A DNA stretch of 64,000 nucleotides from NCBI GenBank assembly GCA_002862095.1, contig PHSQ01000002.1, forward strand, positions 496,001-560,000. The letters are read 5' to 3'. Positions 33,838 to 42,798 of this stretch are shown here, in pieces (position 1 is the stretch's first letter; every line of letters starts with the position of its first letter). The position numbers and the translations under genes were made by a program. Under the pieces are notes generated by a model. That model had not been told where the DNA came from and did not search any database. It saw only the letters and a program-made list of their open reading frames with translations. This stretch comes from Methylocystis sp. KS32. Its GTDB lineage: Bacteria; Pseudomonadota; Alphaproteobacteria; Rhizobiales; Beijerinckiaceae.

Positions 33838-36345
33838 ATGGAGCGTTCGATGTCGCAACAGCAGGGCTCTCGCGAGAAGCCGAAACTCGTCGTAATCGGC
33901 AACGGCATGGCGGCCGGCCGGGTGCTCGAGGAATTGTTCGAGCGTGGGTCAGATGTCTTCGATGTCACTGTCTTCGGCGCCGAGCCACGCACAAATTACA
34001 ATCGCATCATGCTCTCTCCGGTGCTCGCGGGGGAGAAAACCTACCAAGAGATCGTCATCCATGATGAGGCTTGGTATCGCAAGCGCGGCGTGACCCTGCG
34101 CAAGGGCGAGAAGGTGATCGCGATCGACCGCGACGCCAAGACAATCTCGACGGCGTCAGGCCGCGTCGAAACCTACGACAAACTTCTGATCGCCACCGGT
34201 TCGACGCCGATCGCCATTCCCGTCCATGGCGTAACCCTGCCGGGCGTCGTGACCTTCCGCGACCTCGACGACGTGGACGCCATGCTGCGAGCCGCGGAGA
34301 AAGGCGGACCCGCCGTCGTCGTCGGCGGCGGGCTGCTCGGCCTGGAAGCAGCGGCCGGCCTCAAAGCCAAAGGAATGGAAGTCACCGTCATCCACCTCAT
34401 GCCCACGCTGATGGAGCGTCAGCTTGATCCTTCCGCCGGATACTTGCTGAAAAAGGCCATCGAGCAGCGCGGCGTCAAGGTGCTGACGAGCGCCAACACA
34501 AAGGCCATTCTGGGCGAGCGGCGCGTGACCGGCGTGCTACTCGACGACGGCCGCGAAATCCCCGCCGACATGGTGGTCATGGCGGTCGGCATCCGCCCCA
34601 ACGCCAGGCTCGCGAAGCCGACGGGGCTCGCCGTCGAGCGCGGCATCAAGGTCGACGATCGTATGCGCACGAGCGATCCGGACGTCTATGCGGTCGGAGA
34701 ATGCGTCGAGCATCGCGGCCTCTGTTATGGACTCGTGGCGCCGTTGTTCGAGATGGCCAAGGTCGTCGCCGCGCAGCTTCACGGCGAAACGGACACGGTT
34801 TACACAGGTTCTGTCACTTCCACCAAGCTCAAAGTATCGGGCATCGACCTCTTCTCCGCCGGAGACTTTTCGGAAGGCGACGACAGCGACGAGATCGTCC
34901 TGCGCGATCCCTCGCGCGGGATCTATAAACGCATTGTGCTGAAGGACGACCGTGTCAAAGGCGCCGTGCTCTATGGCGAGACGGAAGACGGCCCCTGGCT
35001 CTTCGATCTCCTCAAGAAGGAGACCAACATCAGCGCCATGCGCGACACGCTGATCTTCGGTCAGGTTTATCAGGGAGGCGCCCCCCTCGACCCTATGGCG
35101 GCCGTTGCAGCCTTGCCGGATGATGCGGAGATCTGCGGTTGCAACGGCGTATGCAAGGGAACCATCGTCTCCGCGATCACGAAGAACGGTCTTTCATCAA
35201 TCGATGAAGTGCGCGCGCAGACCAAGGCATCGGCCTCGTGCGGCCAATGCACTTCCAAGGTCGAAGCGCTGATCGCGATTAAGCTCGGCGTGGCCTATCA
35301 AGCCTCGAAACGCAAGCCGATGTGCAAATGCAGCGACCTCACGCATGAGGAGGTGCGCGCGCTCATTGTCTCGCGTGGTCTCGACTCCATGCCGGCCGTC
35401 ATGCAGGAACTCGGCTGGAAAACCTCCTGCGGCTGCCCAGCCTGCCGGCCAGCGCTCAATTACTATCTAATCTGCGCATTCCCGCTCGAATATAAAGACG
35501 ACGCGCAGTCGCGCTTTATCAATGAGCGCGTCCACGCCAATATCCAGAACGACGGCACGTTCTCCGTCGTGCCGCGCATGTGGGGCGGGCTGACGACGCC
35601 GAATGAATTGCGCGCCATCGCCGACGTCGCCGACAGGTTCAAAATTCCAACCGTGAAGGTCACCGGCGGTCAACGCATCGATCTCCTCGGCGTCAAGAAG
35701 GGGGACCTGCCAGCGGTTTGGGCGCATCTCAACGCCGCCGGCCTCGTCTCGGGTCACGCCTACGCCAAGGGGCTGCGCACGGTGAAGACCTGCGTCGGCA
35801 AGGAATGGTGCCGCTTCGGCACGCAGGATTCGACCGGGCTCGGCGTCAAGCTGGAGCGACTGCTCTGCGGTTCCTGGACGCCGGCGAAAGTAAAGCTCGC
35901 GGTCTCGGGTTGCCCCCGAAATTGCGCCGAGGCGACGGTCAAGGACATCGGCGTCGTCTGCGTCGACTCGGGCTACGACATCCATGTCGCTGGCGCGGCC
36001 GGTCTGCATGTGCGCGCCACCGATCTCTTGGGTCACGTCGAAACCGAAGAAGAAACGCTCGAGCATGTCGCGGCGATCATGCAGCTCTATCGCGAGGAGG
36101 CCGCCTATCTCGATCGACTCTACAAATGGATCGAGAAAGTGGGTCTCGAACGCGTGCGTAACGTGATCATGCACGATCACGAAGCACGGAAGGCGCTGGT
36201 CGAACGCTTCCTGGTGTCGCAGCGCGCCATGCGCAAGGATCCCTGGGCCGAACGCGCGGCAGGCTTCGGCGCCAATGAATTCATGCCGCTCGCCGTGGTT
36301 GCGTCCATTGAAGCGCCGGTTGACCTCGCCGTCGCGGCCGAATGA
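33838..36345 (+). CDS. nirB: Assimilatory nitrite reductase large subunit
   Basis: About 835 aa; reduces nitrite to ammonium with NAD(P)H. I start at the ATG at 33838 (GAGG eight bases upstream); GTG at 33811 is possible. Domains in order: FAD/NAD(P)-binding reductase (LVVIGNGMAAGRVLEEL, AVVVGGGLLGLEAA; about 1-300), two BFD-like [2Fe-2S] regions (CGCNGVCKGTIVSAI to CGQCTSKVEALI, and CKCSDLTHEEVRALI to CGCPACRPALNYYL), then the nitrite/sulfite reductase half with cluster/sirohaem cysteines in KTCVGKEWCRFG and SGCPRNCAEATV. nirD follows 11 bp downstream. Confidence 0.96.
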   Translation: MERSMSQQQGSREKPKLVVIGNGMAAGRVLEELFERGSDVFDVTVFGAEPRTNYNRIMLSPVLAGEKTYQEIVIHDEAWYRKRGVTLRKGEKVIAIDRDAKTISTASGRVETYDKLLIATGSTPIAIPVHGVTLPGVVTFRDLDDVDAMLRAAEKGGPAVVVGGGLLGLEAAAGLKAKGMEVTVIHLMPTLMERQLDPSAGYLLKKAIEQRGVKVLTSANTKAILGERRVTGVLLDDGREIPADMVVMAVGIRPNARLAKPTGLAVERGIKVDDRMRTSDPDVYAVGECVEHRGLCYGLVAPLFEMAKVVAAQLHGETDTVYTGSVTSTKLKVSGIDLFSAGDFSEGDDSDEIVLRDPSRGIYKRIVLKDDRVKGAVLYGETEDGPWLFDLLKKETNISAMRDTLIFGQVYQGGAPLDPMAAVAALPDDAEICGCNGVCKGTIVSAITKNGLSSIDEVRAQTKASASCGQCTSKVEALIAIKLGVAYQASKRKPMCKCSDLTHEEVRALIVSRGLDSMPAVMQELGWKTSCGCPACRPALNYYLICAFPLEYKDDAQSRFINERVHANIQNDGTFSVVPRMWGGLTTPNELRAIADVADRFKIPTVKVTGGQRIDLLGVKKGDLPAVWAHLNAAGLVSGHAYAKGLRTVKTCVGKEWCRFGTQDSTGLGVKLERLLCGSWTPAKVKLAVSGCPRNCAEATVKDIGVVCVDSGYDIHVAGAAGLHVRATDLLGHVETEEETLEHVAAIMQLYREEAAYLDRLYKWIEKVGLERVRNVIMHDHEARKALVERFLVSQRAMRKDPWAERAAGFGANEFMPLAVVASIEAPVDLAVAAE

Positions 36346-36356
36346 GGAGCGCTCCC

Positions 36357-36695
36357 ATGAATGTGATCTCCCCGACCTGGTTCGACATCGGTCCAATCGA
36401 GAAAATTCCTTCACGCGGCGCACGTCTCGTAAAGACGCCGCGCCGGGACATCGCGGTGTTTCGCACTGCAAGCGACGAGATCTTCGCGTTGGAGAATCGC
36501 TGCCCCCATCGCGGCGGCCCTTTGAGCGAGGGCATCGTGCATGGCCGCAAGGTTGCTTGCCCGCTGCACAATTGGATCATCGATCTCGAAAATGGCGAGG
36601 CCACGGGCGCTGACGGCGGCTGTGCGCGGCGCTTCGACGTGAAGGTAGAAAAGGGGCGCATCTTCCTCGATATGGCCCAAGCGGTGATCCCATGA
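36357..36695 (+). CDS. nirD: Nitrite reductase small subunit (Rieske type)
   Basis: A 112-aa partner of NirB carrying a Rieske-like fold. The cluster-binding pairs appear as ENRCPHRGGPLSEG and KVACPLHNWIIDLENG, so both Cys-His pairs are present, unlike some NirD proteins that have lost them. Start at the ATG at 36357, with GAGG upstream in the nirB stop region; its stop overlaps the nasA ATG by four bases (ATGA), showing translational coupling in nirB-nirD-nasA. Confidence 0.95.
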   Translation: MNVISPTWFDIGPIEKIPSRGARLVKTPRRDIAVFRTASDEIFALENRCPHRGGPLSEGIVHGRKVACPLHNWIIDLENGEATGADGGCARRFDVKVEKGRIFLDMAQAVIP

Positions 36696-39409
36696 GCGTC
36701 GCCCCGCGAATTGTCCACACAACTTGTCCTTACTGCGGAACCGGCTGCGGCGTCGAAGCGCGGATCCTGCCTTCAGGCGCGGTCGAGATCGCGGGCGATC
36801 CAAACCATCCCGCGAATTTCGGTCGCCTTTGCGTCAAGGGCGCGACGCTCGCCGAGACTCTAACGCTCGAAGGACGACTGTTGCATCCAACGATCGATGG
36901 CGCGCGCGCGTCATGGAGCGACGCAATCGGTCTCGTCGCCCGGCGCTTTCGTGAGACGATCGAGGAGCATGGCCCGGATTCGGTCGCCTTCTATGTCTCG
37001 GGCCAGATGCTGACTGAAGATTATTACGTCGCCAACAAGCTCATGAAGGGTTTTATCGGATCGGCCAATATCGACACCAATTCTCGTCTATGCATGGCGT
37101 CCTCCGTCGCGGGCCACAAGCGCGCCTTTGGCGCCGACGTGGTGCCAAACGTCTACGAGGACATCGAGCAAGCCGATCTCGTCGTTCTGGTCGGCTCCAA
37201 TCTCGCCTGGTGCCATCCGGTGCTGTTTCAGCGCCTGGAGCGGGCCAAGACGGCGCGGCCTCACATGCGCGTCGTGAATATCGATCCACGCCGCACGGCG
37301 ACCAGCGAGCTTGCCGATTTGCAATTGTCGCTGAAGCCGGGCTCCGACGTGGCGCTTTTTCTTGGCCTTTTGCGCTTCCTGGAGCGCGCCGGCCGCCGCG
37401 ACGCGGCCTATGTCGCACAACACACGGGCGGCGTAGACGACGCGCTCGCAGCGGCGCGCGACTGGGGTCCCGCGAAGGTCGCCGCGGCGACGGGACTGGA
37501 CGAGGATCTGATCAGGGAGTTCTACGAAGATTTCGCCGCGACGGACCGCACGTTTACGATCTATTCGCAAGGCGTCAATCAGTCCGCGGCGGGAACCGAT
37601 AAGGTCAACGCCATCATCAACTGCCATCTCTTTACTGGCCGTCTCGGGCGACCGGGCGCGGGACCGTTCTCGGTCACGGGTCAGCCCAACGCGATGGGCG
37701 GACGCGAGGTTGGCGGCCTTTCCAACCAACTCGCTTGCCATATGGAGCTCGAAAACCCGCATCACCGCGAGATCGTGCGCCGCTTCTGGGGAGTCGACCG
37801 CGTGGCTGCGACGCCGGGGTTGAAGGCGGTCGAGCTTTTCGATGCAGTCGCCGACGGTCGAATCAAGGCGCTGTGGATCATCGGCACCAATCCCGTCGAC
37901 AGCCTGCCCGAGGCGGACAAAGCGAAGCGCGCGCTCAAGCTCTGTCCCTTCGTCGTGGTCTCCGACGTGATGGCGCGGACGGACACAACCGCCCTCGCCC
38001 GCGTGCTGCTGCCGGCCCGGCCGTGGGGCGAAAAGGACGGCGTCGTCACCAATTCGGAGCGTCGCATCTCCCGTCAGCGCGCTTTACGGCCCGCCGCGGG
38101 CGAGGCCATGCCGGATTGGTGGATTTTGTGCGGGGTGGCGCGCGCGATGGGCGCGGAAGGGTTCGACTATGCCGGCCCCGCCGACGTGTTCGCCGAATAT
38201 GCGGCGCTCTCCGGCCATCTCAACGGCGGCGAGCGGGATTTCGACATCTCCGCCTGTGGAGCCCTCGGCGCCGCCGCCTATGAACGATTGCAGCCATTCC
38301 AATGGCCCTGGCGCAAGGGCGATCCCTCTTCCGTGGCCCCAAAACGGTTCTTCGCCAACGGCGGCTACTTCACCCATGACGGCCGGGCGAACTTCGTCGC
38401 CACCCCCTATCGCGCGCCCCAAAGCCGTATAACCGCCAAAACCCCTTTTTTGTTCAACACCGGGCGTGTGCGCGACCAATGGCACACGATGACGCGCACC
38501 GGCGTCGCGCCGAAGCTTTCGCAGCATTTCGCCGAGCCTTTCGTCGAGGTTCATCCCGAAGACGCCGCGCGCGTCGGCGTCGAGCACGCAGGGCTGGCGC
38601 GCGTGTCTAATGGGCACGGCGCTGTCGTCCTGCGCGCGCTGGTCACGGAGCGTCAGCAAAAAGGCGTGCTGTTTGCGCCAATACATTGGACCGACCAGAA
38701 CGCCTCCAGCGCGCGCGTCGATACGCTTGTGGCCGCGCATGTCGATCCGATCTCCGGTCAGCCCGACTCGAAGGCCTCCGCGGCGCGGATCGACCCCTGG
38801 CCCGCCGCGTGGTTCGCTTTCGCATTGGCGCGCGAGAGGCCGAAGGAGATCGCCGCCGACTATTGGGCGGTCGCGCGCACGAGCTTTGGCTGGCGCATCG
38901 AGTTCGCCGGCAAGCAGGAGCCAACCGATTGGGACGCCTTCGCATGCGCCTTTCTCGATCTCGACGAGGCGCGCGGAGCCGTGATCGCTCAGATGCACGA
39001 TTCCCGCGCCGGCGCACACCGCTGGCTCGTCATGAAAGACAGTCGTCCAACAGGACTGCTTTTTGTCGCGCGTGAGCCTGTCCTCGCCTCCCGCGCCCTT
39101 CTTTGCGCCGAATTCGAGAAGTCAGAGCCTCGCGACGCCCGAGCGCTGCTCGCGGGCCGAGCGCCGGCGGGCGTCCTGGATCGCGGCCGCACGATCTGCG
39201 TTTGCCACGGTGTCGGCGCGAGGGAGATCGAAGCGGCCTTGGTTGCTCATGACGGGGCGGACGCCAACGCCATCGGCCAACTCACCAAGGCCGGAACCGG
39301 CTGCGGCTCCTGCCGCCCCGAAATCCAACGCATCGTGAAGGACCGGGCTGAGCGCGGGCCTGCGCGGCGATGCGCGCCGCTCGTTCACGCGCTCGAACCG
39401 GCGGAATGA
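36692..39409 (+). CDS. nasA: Assimilatory nitrate reductase catalytic subunit
   Basis: A 905-aa cytoplasmic molybdopterin enzyme that reduces nitrate to nitrite. The N-terminal [4Fe-4S] site is TTCPYCGTGCGVEARI to GRLCVKG. Molybdopterin motifs include NIDTNSRLCMASSV (the Mo-ligand Cys), GPFSVTGQPNAMGGREVGG and LFNTGRVRDQWHTMTRTG. The C-terminus (about 830-890) carries a BFD-like [2Fe-2S] domain, TICVCHGVGAREIEAAL to GTGCGSCRPEIQR, which links it to NasA/NarB forms that accept electrons through a reductase or ferredoxin. The transporter gene follows after 41 bp. Confidence 0.96.
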   Translation: MSVAPRIVHTTCPYCGTGCGVEARILPSGAVEIAGDPNHPANFGRLCVKGATLAETLTLEGRLLHPTIDGARASWSDAIGLVARRFRETIEEHGPDSVAFYVSGQMLTEDYYVANKLMKGFIGSANIDTNSRLCMASSVAGHKRAFGADVVPNVYEDIEQADLVVLVGSNLAWCHPVLFQRLERAKTARPHMRVVNIDPRRTATSELADLQLSLKPGSDVALFLGLLRFLERAGRRDAAYVAQHTGGVDDALAAARDWGPAKVAAATGLDEDLIREFYEDFAATDRTFTIYSQGVNQSAAGTDKVNAIINCHLFTGRLGRPGAGPFSVTGQPNAMGGREVGGLSNQLACHMELENPHHREIVRRFWGVDRVAATPGLKAVELFDAVADGRIKALWIIGTNPVDSLPEADKAKRALKLCPFVVVSDVMARTDTTALARVLLPARPWGEKDGVVTNSERRISRQRALRPAAGEAMPDWWILCGVARAMGAEGFDYAGPADVFAEYAALSGHLNGGERDFDISACGALGAAAYERLQPFQWPWRKGDPSSVAPKRFFANGGYFTHDGRANFVATPYRAPQSRITAKTPFLFNTGRVRDQWHTMTRTGVAPKLSQHFAEPFVEVHPEDAARVGVEHAGLARVSNGHGAVVLRALVTERQQKGVLFAPIHWTDQNASSARVDTLVAAHVDPISGQPDSKASAARIDPWPAAWFAFALARERPKEIAADYWAVARTSFGWRIEFAGKQEPTDWDAFACAFLDLDEARGAVIAQMHDSRAGAHRWLVMKDSRPTGLLFVAREPVLASRALLCAEFEKSEPRDARALLAGRAPAGVLDRGRTICVCHGVGAREIEAALVAHDGADANAIGQLTKAGTGCGSCRPEIQRIVKDRAERGPARRCAPLVHALEPAE

Positions 39410-39450
39410 CGCCCCATCCCCGTCACCTCACCCCAAGGGAGTCTCCACGC

Positions 39451-40710
39451 ATGAAATGCGAACGCTTCAAGAACGTTGGCCATTGGCCGACTCTGCTCGC
39501 GGCCTTTCTCTATTTCGACATCAGCTTCATGACTTGGGTTTCGCTAGGGCCGCTGATGATCTACATCGCCAAGGACATGCAACTTTCGGTCGAGGATAAG
39601 CTGTCGCTCGTCGCCATCCCGGTGCTCGGCGGCGCCTTCTTCCGAATGCCGCTCGGCCTGATCGCCGATGCGATCGGCGCCAAGATCACGGGGGTCATGG
39701 CGCAGATCGTCGTATTGTTCGCCGTCACCCTCGTTTATGTATTCGGGCTTTCCAATCCGCTGTCTATCTCGCTCTTCGGACTCTCGTTGGGCGTCGCCGG
39801 CGCGGCCTTCGCGGTCGCGCTGCCACAGGCGAGCCGCTGGTATCCGCCGCAATATCAAGGCGTCGTAATGGGCGTCGCAGGCGCCGGGAACATGGGCGTC
39901 GTGCTCGACACGCTGCTCGCGCCTTCGATCGCCGAAAATTGGGGCTGGCGCGCGGTTTACGGCCTATTGATGGTCATGATGGCGATCGTCTTGGCCGTCT
40001 ATGCCGTCGCCGCGAAGGACGCGCCCGCGACGCGCGCCAGCAACCGCCCCGTCGAATACGGGCGGATTCTTCTCGACGGCGATAGCCGCTGGTTCATGTT
40101 CTTTTACTTCATCACCTTCGGCGGCTTCGTCGGACTGGCCTCCGCGCTGCCGCTCTATTTCACCGTCCAATATCACGCGACCGGCGTCGCCGCTGGCCTC
40201 GTCGTCGCGCTAATCGTGGCGCTCGGATCGGGTTTCCGCCCCATCGGCGGCTATATCGCCGACCGCATCGGCGGCATCAGGACGCTCTCCATTCTTTTCG
40301 GCGTCGTGTCGCTATGCTATTTCGGCGTGGCGGCGATGCCCGAGGGGCCGGCGCCCGCCGGCGCCGCCGGATGGACCCTCGCCCAGCTACCGCCGATCGC
40401 CTGGGCTGCGGTCGGCCTGTTCTCGGTCGGAGTGCTGAGCTTAGGCATGGGCAACGGAGCCGTGTTTCAGCTCTTGCCGCAGCGTTTCCGCAACGAGATC
40501 GGCGTAATGACCGGACTCGTCGGCGCAGCTGGCGGTTTCGGCGGCTTTCTCCTCGCAAAGACCTTGGCCTTCTCCAAGGGCGCGACCGGCGGCTTCCCGG
40601 CGGGCTTCTCATTTTTTGGTCTTCTTGCGCTCCTTGGGCTGCTCGGCCTGTTGTTCGTCAAATCACGCTGGCGCACGACCTGGGGCGCCGCCTCGGGAGC
40701 GCGCATCTAA
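39451..40710 (+). CDS. narK: MFS nitrate/nitrite transporter
   Basis: A 419-aa twelve-helix major facilitator of the NNP (nitrate/nitrite porter) family, taking up nitrate or exchanging nitrite. The start MKCERFKNVG follows AAGGGAG with good spacing; the longer frame overlaps nasA in part and is rejected. Family signatures: FYFITFGGFVGLASALPLYF and GVAGAGNMGVVLDTL in the two nitrate-signature regions, and RMPLGLIADAIGAK after helix 2. Last functional gene of nirB-nirD-nasA-narK. Confidence 0.94.
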   Translation: MKCERFKNVGHWPTLLAAFLYFDISFMTWVSLGPLMIYIAKDMQLSVEDKLSLVAIPVLGGAFFRMPLGLIADAIGAKITGVMAQIVVLFAVTLVYVFGLSNPLSISLFGLSLGVAGAAFAVALPQASRWYPPQYQGVVMGVAGAGNMGVVLDTLLAPSIAENWGWRAVYGLLMVMMAIVLAVYAVAAKDAPATRASNRPVEYGRILLDGDSRWFMFFYFITFGGFVGLASALPLYFTVQYHATGVAAGLVVALIVALGSGFRPIGGYIADRIGGIRTLSILFGVVSLCYFGVAAMPEGPAPAGAAGWTLAQLPPIAWAAVGLFSVGVLSLGMGNGAVFQLLPQRFRNEIGVMTGLVGAAGGFGGFLLAKTLAFSKGATGGFPAGFSFFGLLALLGLLGLLFVKSRWRTTWGAASGARI

Positions 40711-40758
40711 CGCGCCGGAAGAAACGCCCTGCTCGCCCGCTACGATTATAATCCGCCC

Positions 40759-40996
40759 ATGGAAGTCGCCTTTCGCTCGGCGACGGGCGGGCGGCGGGAT
40801 AATCAGGACTATGTGGCAACCTGCTCGGGTCGGTTCGGCCCCGGCGGGCGTCACGGAATCGTCGCCGTCGTGGCCAACGGCGTCGGGCCGCCACAAGGGC
40901 GGGCGCGAAGCCGCCGAGACGGCGGTGGGGACTTGCCTATTGCGCTCTACCCGAGACGCGCGGCGTCGCGCGCCCTCCGCGATTTGGCAAAGGTGA
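40759..40996 (+). pseudogene. Remnant of a PP2C-type protein phosphatase (kinase/phosphatase fusion)
   Basis: The frame from ATG 40759 reads GGRRDNQDYVA then VAVVANGVG, the start of a PP2C phosphatase, then loses sense. One base later the next frame continues the family pattern as HKGGREAAETAVGTCLL, so a +1 frameshift after NGVG is implied, and a stop at about 40996 ends it. Only about 75 residues remain of a protein that in other bacteria is several hundred residues, often fused to a Ser/Thr kinase and placed after the nitrate transporter gene, as here. The expected VADGVGG has Asn for the metal-binding Asp. Confidence 0.65.
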
Positions 40997-41162
40997 CGCC
41001 AAAGACCGCAAGCTCCGCGTCAAGCGACGTCGCCAACACTCTGTATTCGTGGACATCGGCGCCGGCGCGCCGTTTTTGGGCTCGTTGATCGTGTGGCGCA
41101 TCCGATATAAGATGGTGGAGATGGCTCCGCCATCGAACCCGTACCACAACGAGAGACTCCGG

Positions 41163-41561
41163 ATGGACAAGAAGACAGTCGGCTTTGTGGGAGCAATTTC
41201 AGCTCTTGCGCCACTGGCCGCCGCCACGCCTGTCGTGGCCAAAGCCCTCGACGAGGTCATGAATCCTCGTTCCTATACGGAACTGCTTCAGCCTGTTCCC
41301 AATGCGGCGACTGTGCTGAAAGAAATGGAAGCGAAACAGAGGCCGCATCTTCGCGCAACGCAAATACAGTCCACGCCAGCGGCGCCGGACGGCACATCGA
41401 AGATCCAGACAGCCCAATATTATTACCAACCTAATTACGGCTACTACCACCCTCTTTGGGGCTACTCAAATCCCTATAACGGCGGATATGGTTACGGCAA
41501 CGGTTATTATCGACGGCGATGGCATCATCATCACCACCATCATCACCATCACTGGCGTTAG
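41163..41561 (+). CDS. Secreted Tyr/Gly-rich protein with natural poly-His tail
   Basis: A 132-aa protein starting at the ATG at 41163 with CCGG upstream. The N-terminal FVGAISALAPLAAATPVVA is a signal-peptide-like segment. The middle (NPRSYTELLQPVPNAATVLK) is conserved-looking, followed by a region rich in Tyr, Asn and Gly (NPYNGGYGYGNGYY) and a tail of ten consecutive His residues before WR. The tail could bind nickel, zinc or copper. No family with known function is recognised. It follows the phosphatase remnant and is probably transcribed separately. Confidence 0.7.
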   Translation: MDKKTVGFVGAISALAPLAAATPVVAKALDEVMNPRSYTELLQPVPNAATVLKEMEAKQRPHLRATQIQSTPAAPDGTSKIQTAQYYYQPNYGYYHPLWGYSNPYNGGYGYGNGYYRRRWHHHHHHHHHHWR

Positions 41562-41765
41562 TGATATATCCGCCAAGACGCGCCCGCCGCTTCGTCAACG
41601 AGCGCCGGCAAGGGATTATAGTCCCCCCGGCCTCGTCAGATCGGGCGCGCTTCCTCCCATAGCCGTTCGAGACGTTCCATCCCCTGGCCGCAGACGGCGT
41701 CAGCGCGCCCAACGGCTGATTTGATCAGGCTCATGCATCCACCGTGATTGCATGACGGAATGCCT

Positions 41766-41883
41766 AGAGCGCTTATCGACCATACGAAATCGTCTGGTCG
41801 ATAAGAAATCGCTCCAGATTCAAAAAGTTGGAGCAAAATCTAACCGAAAAAGTCTATCAACTTTTTCGGATTTTGCTCTAGAG
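41766..41883. repeat. Family A double-hairpin repeat, full copy
   Basis: First hairpin: GCTTATCGACCA-ACG / CGTCTGGTCGATAAG around an AAAT loop (one mismatch here). Second hairpin: GGAGCAAAATC...CGAAAAAG / CTTTTTCGGATTTTGCTC around TCTATCAA. It lies directly after the 3' end of the lipoprotein gene 41895-42215, within the 333-bp gap 41562-41894. Confidence 0.9.
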
Positions 41884-41894
41884 TTTAGCAGAGC

Positions 41895-42215
41895 TCAATA
41901 AGGCCCGAATCCATAGGGGGAGCCGTAATAAGGCCCACCGTAATAAGGCGGGCTGGCCACGGCGGCTCCGACGAGTGCGCCTCCGACGACGCCCGCGGCA
42001 ACGCCTGTCGCGACGGCGGCGGCGGCCTGGTTCGATTGTTGCTGGCTCTGCTGGTAGTTCGCATTCACGCACCGGGCGTAACGGTGCGTCCCCGGCCTCA
42101 GTCCCGCGGACTGACAAACATATTGGGCGCTCGCCAGCGAATCCTGAGTCGATTGGCATCCTGTCAGAGCAATGGCCGCCCCTGCGAAAATCAAAGCCTT
42201 GGCAATCGGACGCAT
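41895..42215 (-). CDS. Small lipoprotein with glycine-zipper-like segment
   Basis: A 106-aa predicted lipoprotein: signal peptide ALIFAGAAIALTGCQS with lipobox LTGC. After it come two cysteines around a GLRPGTHRYARC turn, a Gln/Ser stretch, and then a membrane-like segment alternating Gly and Ala (AAVATGVAAGVVGGALVG) as in glycine-zipper proteins. The tail is rich in Pro, Tyr and Gly. It resembles the lipoprotein at 4167-4412 in its cysteine-turn motif. Function unknown. Confidence 0.75.
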   Translation of the reverse strand: MRPIAKALIFAGAAIALTGCQSTQDSLASAQYVCQSAGLRPGTHRYARCVNANYQQSQQQSNQAAAAVATGVAAGVVGGALVGAAVASPPYYGGPYYGSPYGFGPY

Positions 42216-42629
42216 GAGGAAATCCTTTTCGTTCCCGCTTCGAGGATTACAGACCGTTCCTTCGATGCCGAGTATCGTGACTCAATCGGGTTCTGGCAAC
42301 GCCAAAATCTCGAGATTGAGCTAATAAGGTTTACCCCGGATCAGAGAAGCCGAGAAATCCGATTGCTCGACTTTAAGAATTCGATTCGACTTCCACCATG
42401 AAGCGCGCCGGCGTCTTTTTGTGAAGCGGCACGCGGCTTGACCCCGGATCGACGTCGAACGTTGACCTCTCTCCATAGGGCTCAACTATATGCACTGCCG
42501 AGATAAATGCCGCTCTGTGCGGGGCTAGCGTTGGACATCGAAAAGAGTCAATATTGAGAGTCGAAAAAGCCCCGCGTAATGCCGGCCTCACCGGCGTTAT
42601 CGGCAAAGTCTGCGGATTCAGGGAATGCG
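42216..42629. other. Intergenic region, no gene seen
   Basis: These 414 bases lie between the lipoprotein and tRNA-Gln. A minus-strand frame crossing the tRNA is not credible. A hairpin at about 42581-42601 (AATGCCGG/CCGGCGTT), followed on the minus strand about ten bases later by TTTTT, may end the tRNA-Gln transcript. Confidence 0.45.
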
Positions 42630-42704
42630 TGGCTGGGGCGGGAGGATTCGAACCTCCGTATGGCGGAATCAAAATCCGCTGCCTTACCACTTGGCGACGC
42701 CCCA
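42630..42704 (-). tRNA. tRNA-Gln (UUG)
   Basis: On the minus strand the acceptor TGGGGCG pairs with CGCCCCA, the anticodon loop TTTTGAT gives anticodon TTG, and the T arm is GGAGGTTCGAATCCTCC. CCA is encoded. Confidence 0.96.
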
Positions 42705-42798
42705 ATAGCTCCGAGTCGTGAAGCACGGCGCTACCCTTAATGCGAGCGGGGCCGCTCCGCAACACCCATCTGCCCCGAGCGGATCAGGAGCCGCCGGC

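Noticed and set aside
42373..42765. A 130-residue minus-strand frame
   Set aside because: It reads straight through the tRNA-Gln gene, so it is not a plausible protein-coding gene.
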